Shown in pieces: positions 1-5,800 of a stretch of 8,055 nt of DNA (its first letter is position 1; each line of letters opens with the position of its first letter). The position numbers and the translations under genes are program-made. A model generated the notes under the pieces. The model had not been told where the DNA came from. It did not search any database and saw only the letters and a list, made by a program, of their open reading frames with translations. Source of the DNA: an uncultured Clostridia bacterium (lineage in GTDB: Bacteria > Bacillota > Clostridia > Oscillospirales > UMGS1783); the NCBI GenBank assembly GCA_937892635.1, contig CALBKB010000063.1, positions 1-8,055 on the forward strand. Direction: 5' to 3'.

Positions 1-1
1 C

Positions 2-127
2 GGTCGAAAACTGGACAAGCTGCCCCACCTTGAAGCCTACAACATGGCCTGCGTCGGCCGTGCCGTGCTCGAAGGGGCATTGGCCCGCACCCAAAGCGTG
101 GGTGGACATTATAGGGAGGATAAATAA
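2..127 (+). CDS. nadB: L-aspartate oxidase, C-terminal end (partial)
   Basis: Only the last 41 codons and the TAA stop are in the window; the gene begins upstream. The frame reads through a helical stretch (MACVGRAVLEGALART) into QSVGGHYREDK. A helix followed by an HYRED-type tail is the C-terminal signature of the succinate dehydrogenase/fumarate reductase/L-aspartate oxidase flavoprotein family. The tail alone does not separate NadB from its relatives, but the stop lies one base before nadC, and NadB makes the iminoaspartate that NadA converts to quinolinate, the NadC substrate. NadB is therefore the best call. One oddity: family members usually carry an ESRG-like motif before the HYR, whereas this protein has QSVG, so the usual Glu and Arg are replaced. 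The protein also ends right after RED-K, without the usual extra residues. Confidence 0.75.
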   Translation, partial: GRKLDKLPHLEAYNMACVGRAVLEGALARTQSVGGHYREDK

Positions 128-128
128 T

Positions 129-962
129 ATGTTGACTTCTGTATATGATGACATTTTGAAACTGGCGCTGCGCGAGGATATTGGTACCGGTGATATTACC
201 ACCGAATCGACCATCGCTGCCGATGCTACCATTGTCGGTGACTTTATCAGCCGCGTCGATGGCGTTGTCTGCGGCACCTTCGTCGCGGCTCGCTGCTTTG
301 AATTGGTCGATGCTTCTATCGTATTCACCCCCGTAAAAAAAGAAGGCGAATCGGTCAAGGCAGGGGAGATCATCGCCACCGTTTCGGGTAATGCCCGCAG
401 CATCCTCACCGCTGAACGCACAGCGCTGAATATGATGCAGCGCATGTGCGCCATTGCCACCACTTCGGCCTACTATAAGGAACTGGTCAAAGACTATCCC
501 ACTACGGTTGTCGACACTCGTAAGACTACGCCCGGTCTGCGCGCTTTGGAAAAATACGCCGTTAAGACCGGCGGCTGCGGCAACCATCGTTTCTGCCTCT
601 CTGACGGCGTGCTCATCAAGGATAACCACATTAAGGCTGCCGGTGGTGTTGCGGCTGCGATAAAAGCGGCGCGTGCCAACGTGCCCTTCGTTCTCAAAAT
701 CGAGATTGAATGTGACACCCTTGAGCAGGTCAAGGAATCGGTCGAAGCCGGTGCCGATATCATTATGCTCGATAATATGACGCCCGAACAGATGACGCAA
801 GCCGTCCAATACATTAACGGCCGCGCCCTGGTAGAGGCCAGCGGCAACATGCATAAGCGCGACATTCGCGAGGTCGCCGCTTGTGGGGTGGACATCATCT
901 CCATCGGTGGGTTGACTCATTCGGTGGCCGCTATGGACATATCATTGGAATTTCGGAAATAA
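129..962 (+). CDS. nadC: Nicotinate-nucleotide pyrophosphorylase (quinolinate phosphoribosyltransferase)
   Basis: NadC joins quinolinate to PRPP, releasing CO2 and pyrophosphate, to give nicotinate mononucleotide; it is the last step of de novo NAD precursor synthesis in the cytosol. The 277-residue length is normal. An N-terminal open-face domain (LALREDIGTGDITTE near residues 12-26) precedes the alpha/beta barrel. Visible substrate-binding motifs are TRKTTPGLR (R131, K132), NHR (H153, R154), LIKDNHI (K164), IEIE (E194), LDNM (D215), EASGN (236-240) and the phosphate-binding SIGGLTHS (258-265). These match known active-site positions. The ATG at 129 is chosen because GGGAGGA (114-120) lies 8 bases before it and the protein then begins in the usual family way. 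A longer reading from ATG 30 would overlap nadB. The gene starts one base after the nadB stop, implying an operon and probable translational coupling. The motif at 148-154 reads GGCGNHR, with Cys150 where Gly is usual. Confidence 0.96.
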   Translation: MLTSVYDDILKLALREDIGTGDITTESTIAADATIVGDFISRVDGVVCGTFVAARCFELVDASIVFTPVKKEGESVKAGEIIATVSGNARSILTAERTALNMMQRMCAIATTSAYYKELVKDYPTTVVDTRKTTPGLRALEKYAVKTGGCGNHRFCLSDGVLIKDNHIKAAGGVAAAIKAARANVPFVLKIEIECDTLEQVKESVEAGADIIMLDNMTPEQMTQAVQYINGRALVEASGNMHKRDIREVAACGVDIISIGGLTHSVAAMDISLEFRK

Positions 963-963
963 A

Positions 964-997
964 AAAAGGCTCAGCCGATTGGCTGAGCCTTTTATTT
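964..997. terminator. Bidirectional intrinsic terminator between nadC and rpsT
   Basis: A perfect 9-bp stem GGCTCAGCC (968-976) and GGCTGAGCC (981-989) closes a 4-base GATT loop. It has A's on the left and T's on the right (990-993, then ATTTT), so a U-tract follows in either direction. It begins just after the nadC stop and ends a few bases before the rpsT stop. It can therefore end both convergent transcripts, and the A/T flanks can lengthen the stem by 4 bp. Confidence 0.93.
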
Positions 998-1003
998 TGA
1001 TCG

Positions 1004-1270
1004 TTACGCGTTGGCTTTGTTGACTTTGATAGCCATCTGAGCCTTCTTGCGGGAAGCCGTGTTCTTTTTAAGAACGCCCTTTGCCGTGGCCTGATCAACC
1101 GTCTTGACGGCGGCACGGAAGGTGGTGTCGATCGCGTCCTTGTTGCCCTCGACGATAGCGGCGTCGAGCTTCTTGATGGCGGTCTTCATATCGGACTTGA
1201 TCATTTTATTGCGAAGAGTTCTGGCCTCGGTGGTCTTTACTCTCTTCTTAGCAGACTTGATGTTCGGCAA
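1004..1270 (-). CDS. rpsT: 30S ribosomal protein S20
   Basis: S20 is a small basic protein that binds 16S rRNA early in 30S assembly. The 88 residues match the family in size and content: MPNIKSAKKRVKT at the N-terminus, lysine-rich long helices, and AxGVLKKNTASRKKA near residues 63-77. The start is TTG, the complement of 1268-1270; the Shine-Dalgarno GAGAGGTG (complement of 1278-1285) lies 7 bases upstream and no ATG gives the conserved MPNIKS start. A near-consensus sigma-A promoter lies upstream and an intrinsic terminator follows directly, so the gene is probably transcribed alone. It is divergent from gpr, a neighbourhood also known in Bacillus. S20 synthesis in E. coli is also begun from a UUG codon, where the weak start contributes to autoregulation; whether that applies here is inference. 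Confidence 0.97.
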   Translation of the reverse strand: MPNIKSAKKRVKTTEARTLRNKMIKSDMKTAIKKLDAAIVEGNKDAIDTTFRAAVKTVDQATAKGVLKKNTASRKKAQMAIKVNKANA

Positions 1271-1277
1271 AACTTAG

Positions 1278-1285
1278 CACCTCTC
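1278..1285 (-). promoter_or_regulatory. Ribosome binding site fixing the TTG start of rpsT
   Basis: On the minus strand this reads GAGAGGTG, 7 bases before TTG (1270-1268). It is the feature that decides the start codon, because no ATG or GTG lies at a usable distance in this frame. Confidence 0.85.
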
Positions 1286-1305
1286 TTACATTTTTCATTC
1301 TAATT

Positions 1306-1335
1306 ATTATAATCATAATAACCTCGCAAAGTCAA
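1306..1335 (-). promoter_or_regulatory. Sigma-A promoter of rpsT
   Basis: On the minus strand the -35 is TTGACT (complement of 1330-1335) and the -10 is TATAAT (complement of 1306-1311), with an 18-base spacer. Both boxes are within one base of consensus, as expected for a strong ribosomal protein promoter. The predicted transcript start is about 1299, giving a leader of about 29 bases. Confidence 0.88.
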
Positions 1336-1353
1336 GAGTTTTTTAACGAAGAA

Positions 1354-1382
1354 GTATAAAAAATACTCGAACGGACATATTA
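1354..1382 (+). promoter_or_regulatory. Putative sigma-G (forespore) promoter of gpr
   Basis: The -35 GTATA (1354-1358) and -10 CATATTA (1376-1382) with a 17-base spacer match the B. subtilis sigma-G consensus as I know it (GHATR, 17-18, CATNHTA) at every defined position. GPR is a known sigma-F/sigma-G target, so the match fits the gene. The predicted transcript start is about 1389, inside the ribosome binding site, which would give a leader of only about 11 bases. An imperfectly explained AGTAT/ATACT inverted repeat (1353-1357, 1363-1367) overlaps the -35. Confidence 0.75.
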
Positions 1383-1386
1383 TCTG

Positions 1387-1393
1387 AGAGGTG
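1387..1393 (+). promoter_or_regulatory. Ribosome binding site choosing ATG 1400 for gpr
   Basis: AGAGGTG lies 6 bases before ATG 1400. It contains the in-frame GTG at 1391, so that GTG cannot be the start and the protein begins MTDFRTDL. Confidence 0.85.
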
Positions 1394-1399
1394 AATACT

Positions 1400-2239
1400 A
1401 TGACCGACTTTCGCACCGACCTTGTTTGCGAGCTTATTGATGCACATCCAGAATTATACTCGACAAAACAGCCCATGTCAAGTCAAACTGAAGTTTTCGG
1501 CGTAAAAATTCGCAGAATTTCTCTGGATGAGGGACAAGCCAAGCAAATCGGCCGCCGTCCCGGCCGTTATCACACCCTCGAATGTCGCGGACTCGAACAC
1601 GCCGACGGCCAAACGCTATTGGATATGATCCGCGCCGTAGCCGGTGAAATCGGGCGGCTGATCGAAGATCCCTCGTCCCTTATGGTGGCCGGTTTGGGTA
1701 ACGGCTCGGTTACTCCCGATGCGCTGGGGCCGCGTTCGGTGGAACATGTTGTCGTGTCCCGCCATCTGCGCACCAACCTGCCGCAGATGTACGAGCAGAT
1801 GAAATTGGGCGAGGTGTCGGCCATTGCGCCGGGCGTTTTGGGGCAAACCGGCGTGGAGAGCGCCGATATCATTCGTGCCGTCAGCCAGGTCGTCAAGCCT
1901 TCTGCGCTTATTGTTATCGACTCCTTGGCGGCTATGGATCGTGAACGTCTGTGTTCAACCGTCCAACTCTCCGATACCGGCATCACTCCCGGCAGCGGGA
2001 TCGGCAATCGCCGCTTCGAGCTCTCGGAACAAACAATGGGTCTTCCCGTTATTGCCGTAGGCATTCCCATGGTTATCACCGCCTCGGCTTTGGCGGGGCA
2101 GGGGGAGGATGATCTGATCGTAACCCCCAAAAGCATCGACCTTTTGATCGGTCGTGCCGCTCGTCTGCTCGGCTACGCTATCAATCATTACATCCACAAC
2201 GGCATGACCGTGGAGGATATGGATAGCCTACTGTCATAG
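1400..2239 (+). CDS. gpr: Germination protease GPR (spore protease)
   Basis: GPR degrades the DNA-protecting small acid-soluble proteins when spores germinate. It is made as an inactive zymogen in the forespore and belongs to peptidase family A25, with two catalytic aspartates. Those are visible as Asp107 in GLGNGSVTPDALGPR and Asp174 in IVIDSLAA; other signatures are VSRHL (119-123), APGVLGQTG (143-151) and DTGITPGSGIGN (192-203). At 279 residues it is much shorter than the roughly 370-residue Bacillus enzymes: the insert between GIPMVITA and the VTPK segment (241-244) is missing, as expected for the short clostridial type. The Bacillus propeptide is removed by autocleavage within RTD-LA, 15-16 residues in. 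The matching RTD-LV is here only 7 residues from the start. The IDALAAR motif of Bacillus reads IDSLAAM. The gene has a sigma-G-type promoter and is followed after 42 bases by spoIIP. Confidence 0.96.
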   Translation: MTDFRTDLVCELIDAHPELYSTKQPMSSQTEVFGVKIRRISLDEGQAKQIGRRPGRYHTLECRGLEHADGQTLLDMIRAVAGEIGRLIEDPSSLMVAGLGNGSVTPDALGPRSVEHVVVSRHLRTNLPQMYEQMKLGEVSAIAPGVLGQTGVESADIIRAVSQVVKPSALIVIDSLAAMDRERLCSTVQLSDTGITPGSGIGNRRFELSEQTMGLPVIAVGIPMVITASALAGQGEDDLIVTPKSIDLLIGRAARLLGYAINHYIHNGMTVEDMDSLLS

Positions 2240-2262
2240 CCCTTGTCGGCCCCACATACAAT
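2234..2262 (+). promoter_or_regulatory. Putative sigma-E (mother-cell) promoter of spoIIP
   Basis: The -10 CATACAAT (2255-2262) is a perfect match to the B. subtilis sigma-E -10 consensus CATACANT. The -35 TCATAGC (2234-2240) matches 5 of 7 positions of KMATATT, including the central ATA, with a 14-base spacer. It spans the gpr stop codon (2237-2239). spoIIP belongs to the sigma-E regulon in B. subtilis, so the position is where one would expect it. The predicted start is about 2269, right at the ribosome binding site. Confidence 0.78.
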
Positions 2263-2267
2263 AGGGC

Positions 2268-2274
2268 AGAGGTG
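2268..2274 (+). promoter_or_regulatory. Ribosome binding site choosing ATG 2282 for spoIIP
   Basis: AGAGGTG is 7 bases before ATG 2282 but only 1 base before the in-frame ATG at 2276. The later ATG is therefore the likely start (MNRRWG rather than MTMNRRWG). Confidence 0.8.
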
Positions 2275-2281
2275 AATGACT

Positions 2282-3376
2282 ATGAACAGACGATGGGGAC
2301 AGGCGGCAGCCGCCATACTGTGTGTGTGTACGTTGCTGGTAACGGCAGTGGCCATGAGCGGCACGTTGGGTGGACGGCTGGCGCTGGGTATTAGCATGCC
2401 CGGTATCAACGGCAGCGTTGGTATCCGTGCCGATGCCTTTGTTCGACTGATGATGCCCAATCAAGTCGGAGGTAAAGGCTACGCCACCATCTTCACCGGC
2501 ACCTTTTGGGAGTCCTTCTTTGAAAAACAGACCAACACCCAAAACATTTTGGAAGCCTTGGCGCAGGACGAGGTCTTTCCTGAGCAGACGGGCGATGCCC
2601 TCTATTCGGTCATTCGTACCGATTTACATCCCGACGCCATGTCCGGCTATGAGAGTTGGGGTGGTGGCTATATTCGCAACAAAAGCCCCATGAGCTACGA
2701 CGTTGCCACGCTTATGGCACAGCCGCTTGATTTAGGTGAAGCGTCTGATGGTCCGCAGGTGCTCATTTTCCATACCCACTCCCGTGAATCCTATAACAAT
2801 ACCGGAGACGCCTTTTCTTCACCGGAACAGACTCACGACAACGATACGAGTAAAAGCGTGGTTGCCGTAGGTCAGGTACTGGCCCAAACACTCACGGCAG
2901 GCGGTATCGAGGTTATCCATTGTACCGACGTCTTTGATACTACATACACCGGCGCCTATGCTCGCTCGGATGCGGCTGTCGCAGCTATTTTGGAAGAGTA
3001 TCCGAGTATTCGCGTCGTCTTGGATCTGCATCGCGACGCTGTCTATACCGCAAACGGCGGCAAATATCGACCCATTGTGCAAAAAGACGGCATGGATGTG
3101 GCGCAGATCATGATGATCGCCGGCACCGGTAACGATGAGGATAAGGTTAATCCCCATTGGCAGGATAACGTTCGGTTCGGGCTTACGTTGCAAAGTGAGG
3201 TGGAAAAGGTTTGCCCCGGTATCAGCCGCGCCATGCTGGTGCGTACCTCAACCTACAATCAAAACCGCGCCAAAGGCGCCCTGCTCATCGAAGTGGGTAC
3301 CACCGGCAACACCCTGACCGAAGCCAAACGAAGCGCCTATTATATCGGTCAGGCGCTGTGTCAAGTACTTGGATGA
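2282..3376 (+). CDS. spoIIP: Stage II sporulation protein P (engulfment peptidoglycan hydrolase)
   Basis: SpoIIP is a membrane-anchored, zinc-dependent amidase/endopeptidase. With SpoIID and SpoIIM it remodels septal and peripheral peptidoglycan so that the mother cell can engulf the forespore. The 364-residue protein has a basic N-terminus (MNRRW) and one hydrophobic anchor (about 7-28), a linker of about 130 residues, then the catalytic domain from about 157 to the end. Candidate metal/catalytic residues are in IFHTHSRESY (H164, H166, E169), VLDLHRDA (H250) and GALLIEVGTTGNTL (E337), all typical of the family. Length is close to the usual 330-400. It lies 42 bases after gpr and can be read from the gpr promoter, but a sigma-E-type promoter in that gap would give mother-cell expression. 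Its stop overlaps the start of the next small gene (ATGA at 3373-3376). Confidence 0.95.
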   Translation: MNRRWGQAAAAILCVCTLLVTAVAMSGTLGGRLALGISMPGINGSVGIRADAFVRLMMPNQVGGKGYATIFTGTFWESFFEKQTNTQNILEALAQDEVFPEQTGDALYSVIRTDLHPDAMSGYESWGGGYIRNKSPMSYDVATLMAQPLDLGEASDGPQVLIFHTHSRESYNNTGDAFSSPEQTHDNDTSKSVVAVGQVLAQTLTAGGIEVIHCTDVFDTTYTGAYARSDAAVAAILEEYPSIRVVLDLHRDAVYTANGGKYRPIVQKDGMDVAQIMMIAGTGNDEDKVNPHWQDNVRFGLTLQSEVEKVCPGISRAMLVRTSTYNQNRAKGALLIEVGTTGNTLTEAKRSAYYIGQALCQVLG

Positions 3377-3555
3377 GAGTGCAGCTGTTTTTGGTGGGTT
3401 TTTTATGTGTTCTCATCCTGTTTTTCTTCGGGTACCTCTTGTTTATCGTGCAGGAGCGTTCGGCGGCTGCTGCCCCCTATTTTGCAGGGCAGACCCTCTT
3501 TGCCATCGACGAAACGGGACTGACCGTGTTTGGTCAAACCTATTCTTGGCCATAA
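3373..3555 (+). CDS. Small single-pass membrane protein, coupled to spoIIP (function unknown)
   Basis: I do not recognise this 60-residue protein. It begins at ATG 3373, sharing ATGA with the spoIIP stop, which is the classic layout for coupled translation; no strong ribosome binding site precedes it, so it probably depends on ribosomes finishing spoIIP. It has one long hydrophobic helix (about residues 3-26: VQLFLVGFLCVLILFFFGYL and on), then a short linker (VQERSAAAA) and a tail of about 25 residues rich in aromatic and small residues, ending LTVFGQTYSWP. There is no lipobox and no known catalytic motif. It ends directly at the shared terminator, so it is the last gene of the gpr-spoIIP operon. 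In B. subtilis a small membrane-protein gene (yqxA) also follows spoIIP. That is a parallel of position only. It may assist SpoIIP or have an unrelated role. Confidence 0.72.
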   Translation: MRVQLFLVGFLCVLILFFFGYLLFIVQERSAAAAPYFAGQTLFAIDETGLTVFGQTYSWP

Positions 3556-3587
3556 AAAAGATCAAGCGTGATGCTTGATCTTTTTTT
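3554..3587. terminator. Bidirectional terminator shared by the spoIIP operon and copA
   Basis: An 8-bp perfect stem GATCAAGC (3560-3567) and GCTTGATC (3573-3580) has a 5-base loop. It is followed by seven T's on the plus strand and flanked by six A's on the left, giving a U-tract for the minus strand. The copA stop (TGA, complement of 3562-3564) falls inside the stem, so the hairpin also encodes the last residues of CopA. Confidence 0.92.
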
Positions 3588-5781
3588 CAATATTTATGGT
3601 ATTTAATCGCAGGGCGTTCGTCACCACCGATACTGACGATAAGCTCATGGCGGCTGCTGCAATCATGGGCGAGAGCAGGGGGCCGCCAAACAGATGCAGG
3701 GCGCCGGCGGCGATGGGGATGCCGACGGTGTTATAAATAAAGGCCCAGAAAAGATTTTGCCGTACGTTGGTAATGGTGGCTTTGCCGATTTCAACAGCAC
3801 GCACCACGTCATATAGGCTGTTCTTAACCAGCACCACGTCGGCCGCTTCCACCGCAACATCGGTACCGCCGCCGATGGCAATGCCCACGTCGGCTGCCGT
3901 CAGGGCAGGGGCGTCGTTAATGCCGTCACCCACCATAAGGGTCACGCCCCGTTGCCGTAACCCCTCTATAAGGGCGGCCTTGTCAGAGGGAAGTGCGCGG
4001 GCGATGACGTGATCGGGATTTAACCCCAGTTGCTTGGCTAAGGCGTCGGCGGTGGCGCGACTGTCGCCGGTGAGCATGTAACAGTCAATGCCTCTCTCGG
4101 TGAGCCGTTTGAGCGCCGGCGCGCTGTCGGGACGCAGGGTGTCAGCCAGAGCAAACAGCGCCCTCACGGCACCGTCTACTGCCAGATAGATCACGGTATT
4201 GCCTCGGTGTTCGCAATCCTGAGCCACCGCGGCAAGAGGGGTGATGTCAACCCCGTTTTCGGTCAGATATTCGCCCTTTCCTATTCGTAGCATTCGCCCG
4301 TTACTTATGGCTTGGATGCCGTTACCGGTCTTGGCTTCAAAGCCTTCCACCGGCGGCAGCGTCAGTCCTTGCGCACGTTCAACAATGGCGTGTGCCAATG
4401 GGTGTTCAGAGAGGGATTCGGCGGCGGCGGCCAGTGCAATGGCTTCTTGCTCGTCCCCTAGGGCGTGTACCGCTGTAACCTGCGGCTTGCCGTGGGTCAA
4501 AGTGCCCGTTTTATCAAAAACAACCGTCTTCACATCGTGCATGCGCTCGATGGCTTGGGCGTTTTTGAATAATACGCCGCACCGTGCCGCTTTGCCGGTG
4601 CCCACCATGATGGAGGTTGGCGTGGCAAGCCCCAGTGCACAGGGGCAGGCAATCACCAATACCGAAACGAAGACGTGAACACAAAAACCGATATCTCGTC
4701 CGCCCAGCCACCAAGCTACGGCGGCGGCCAAGCCAACGCCCAGCACCGTCGGCACGAAAATGCCCGAAATTTTGTCGGCCAGTCGGGCGATGGGGGCTTT
4801 GGTGTTTTGCGCCTGTTCGATCAGTGCGATAATTTGAGACAGCGCCGTATCCCGCCCTACCTTTTGTGCGCGCATGCGCACCGTACCGTTTTTGTTGATG
4901 GTGGCCCCCGATAGGGTATCGCCCACTGTTTTGTCCACGGGTATGCTTTCGCCCGTGAGCATCGATTCATCCACCGAGGTTTCACCCGTCAGGATAACAC
5001 CGTCAACGGGGATCTGTTCACCCGGGCGAATGAGCACCGTGTCACCCACGCGTAACTGCTCAACAGCAACGATCCGCTCACCGTCCCCCTCTATTAGGGT
5101 GGCCGTTTTGGGGGATAGATCGGTCAGCCGCCGAATGGCGTCGGCCGTCTTATTCTTGGCCGAGGCCTCAAGATTTTTACCCAGTAAGATCAAGGTAATG
5201 ATCATGCCGCAACTCTCGAAATATAATCGATGCGCGCCGTGGGCATCGCCCAAAGCGATGGTCACCGTTGAAAACAGGCTATATAAAAAGGCAGCAATGG
5301 TGCTTACGGCGATCAGGCTGTCCATATTGGGCGCGCCGCGAAAGAGGGCGCGTGTGCCGTTTCGATAAAACGGAGCACCCACTATCATCGACATCAGCGC
5401 CAGTACGGCCTGCACGATAGCCATCGACAGCGGATTTTCCAGGAAGATTGGTAGGGGCGCGTTAGGGAAGAGCATGGGTCCCATGGCGATGTAAAACAGG
5501 GGAAGGGTGATGCAGGCGCTCACCACCAGCCGCCACCGCAGCTTTTGGCGTTCTTTGGCTAGGTCGCTTTCGTTGCGGGCAATATAAAAGCCGCATTTTT
5601 TTACCGTGGCTTCAATCTGCCCCATATTGATGCGCTTTTCATTATAATCAATAACGGCAATCTCGGTGGCAATATTGACCGTTGCCGTTTCAATGCCTTC
5701 TTTTTTGTTTAAGGCGCGTTGCAAGGCTGCCGAGCAGGCCGCACAATGCATGCCGCCGATCTTTAATCGCATTTGTTTCAT
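3562..5781 (-). CDS. copA: Copper-exporting P-type ATPase (Cu+, P1B-1)
   Basis: CopA uses ATP to pump Cu+ out across the cytoplasmic membrane. The 739-residue protein has one N-terminal metal-binding HMA domain (GMHCAAC, C13 and C16), about eight membrane helices, the actuator loop with TGES (276-279), the transmembrane copper site CPC (379-381), the phosphorylated Asp423 in DKTGT, the HP motif (460-461) typical of metal pumps, and the hinge GDGIND (618-623). The late helices carry YN(x4)P (683-689) and MxxSS (712-716), which mark the Cu+ subgroup rather than Zn/Cd pumps. I start at ATG 5781 because AGAGGTG lies 6 bases upstream; an earlier in-frame ATG (5850) would place the promoter inside the gene. 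No copper chaperone or copper regulator is nearby. The C-terminus ends KKIKHHA, encoded within the terminator stem. Confidence 0.96.
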   Translation of the reverse strand: MKQMRLKIGGMHCAACSAALQRALNKKEGIETATVNIATEIAVIDYNEKRINMGQIEATVKKCGFYIARNESDLAKERQKLRWRLVVSACITLPLFYIAMGPMLFPNAPLPIFLENPLSMAIVQAVLALMSMIVGAPFYRNGTRALFRGAPNMDSLIAVSTIAAFLYSLFSTVTIALGDAHGAHRLYFESCGMIITLILLGKNLEASAKNKTADAIRRLTDLSPKTATLIEGDGERIVAVEQLRVGDTVLIRPGEQIPVDGVILTGETSVDESMLTGESIPVDKTVGDTLSGATINKNGTVRMRAQKVGRDTALSQIIALIEQAQNTKAPIARLADKISGIFVPTVLGVGLAAAVAWWLGGRDIGFCVHVFVSVLVIACPCALGLATPTSIMVGTGKAARCGVLFKNAQAIERMHDVKTVVFDKTGTLTHGKPQVTAVHALGDEQEAIALAAAAESLSEHPLAHAIVERAQGLTLPPVEGFEAKTGNGIQAISNGRMLRIGKGEYLTENGVDITPLAAVAQDCEHRGNTVIYLAVDGAVRALFALADTLRPDSAPALKRLTERGIDCYMLTGDSRATADALAKQLGLNPDHVIARALPSDKAALIEGLRQRGVTLMVGDGINDAPALTAADVGIAIGGGTDVAVEAADVVLVKNSLYDVVRAVEIGKATITNVRQNLFWAFIYNTVGIPIAAGALHLFGGPLLSPMIAAAAMSLSSVSVVTNALRLNTINIEKKIKHHA

Positions 5782-5787
5782 GGCAAT

Positions 5788-5794
5788 CACCTCT
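5788..5794 (-). promoter_or_regulatory. Ribosome binding site of copA
   Basis: On the minus strand this reads AGAGGTG, 6 bases before ATG 5781. It decides the start against the longer frame that opens at 5850. Confidence 0.85.
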
Positions 5795-5800
5795 GGTAGT

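Noticed and set aside
30..128. Longer N-terminus for NadC starting at ATG 30
   Set aside because: It overlaps the nadB coding end in another frame and adds 33 unrelated residues. The ribosome binding site at 114-120 supports ATG 129.
1353..1367. Inverted repeat AGTAT-5-ATACT near the gpr promoter
   Set aside because: The arms are only 5 bases long in an AT-rich gap and overlap the -35 box. It is not distinguishable from chance without comparison to relatives.
1570..2136. Open frame of 188 codons on the minus strand opposite gpr
   Set aside because: It is antisense to a clearly conserved protease, with Ser/Arg/Pro-rich content typical of shadow frames and no start signal.
4874..5368. Open frame of 164 codons on the plus strand opposite copA
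   Set aside because: It is antisense to the actuator and membrane region of CopA, has low-complexity Ser/Pro/Arg content and no ribosome binding site.
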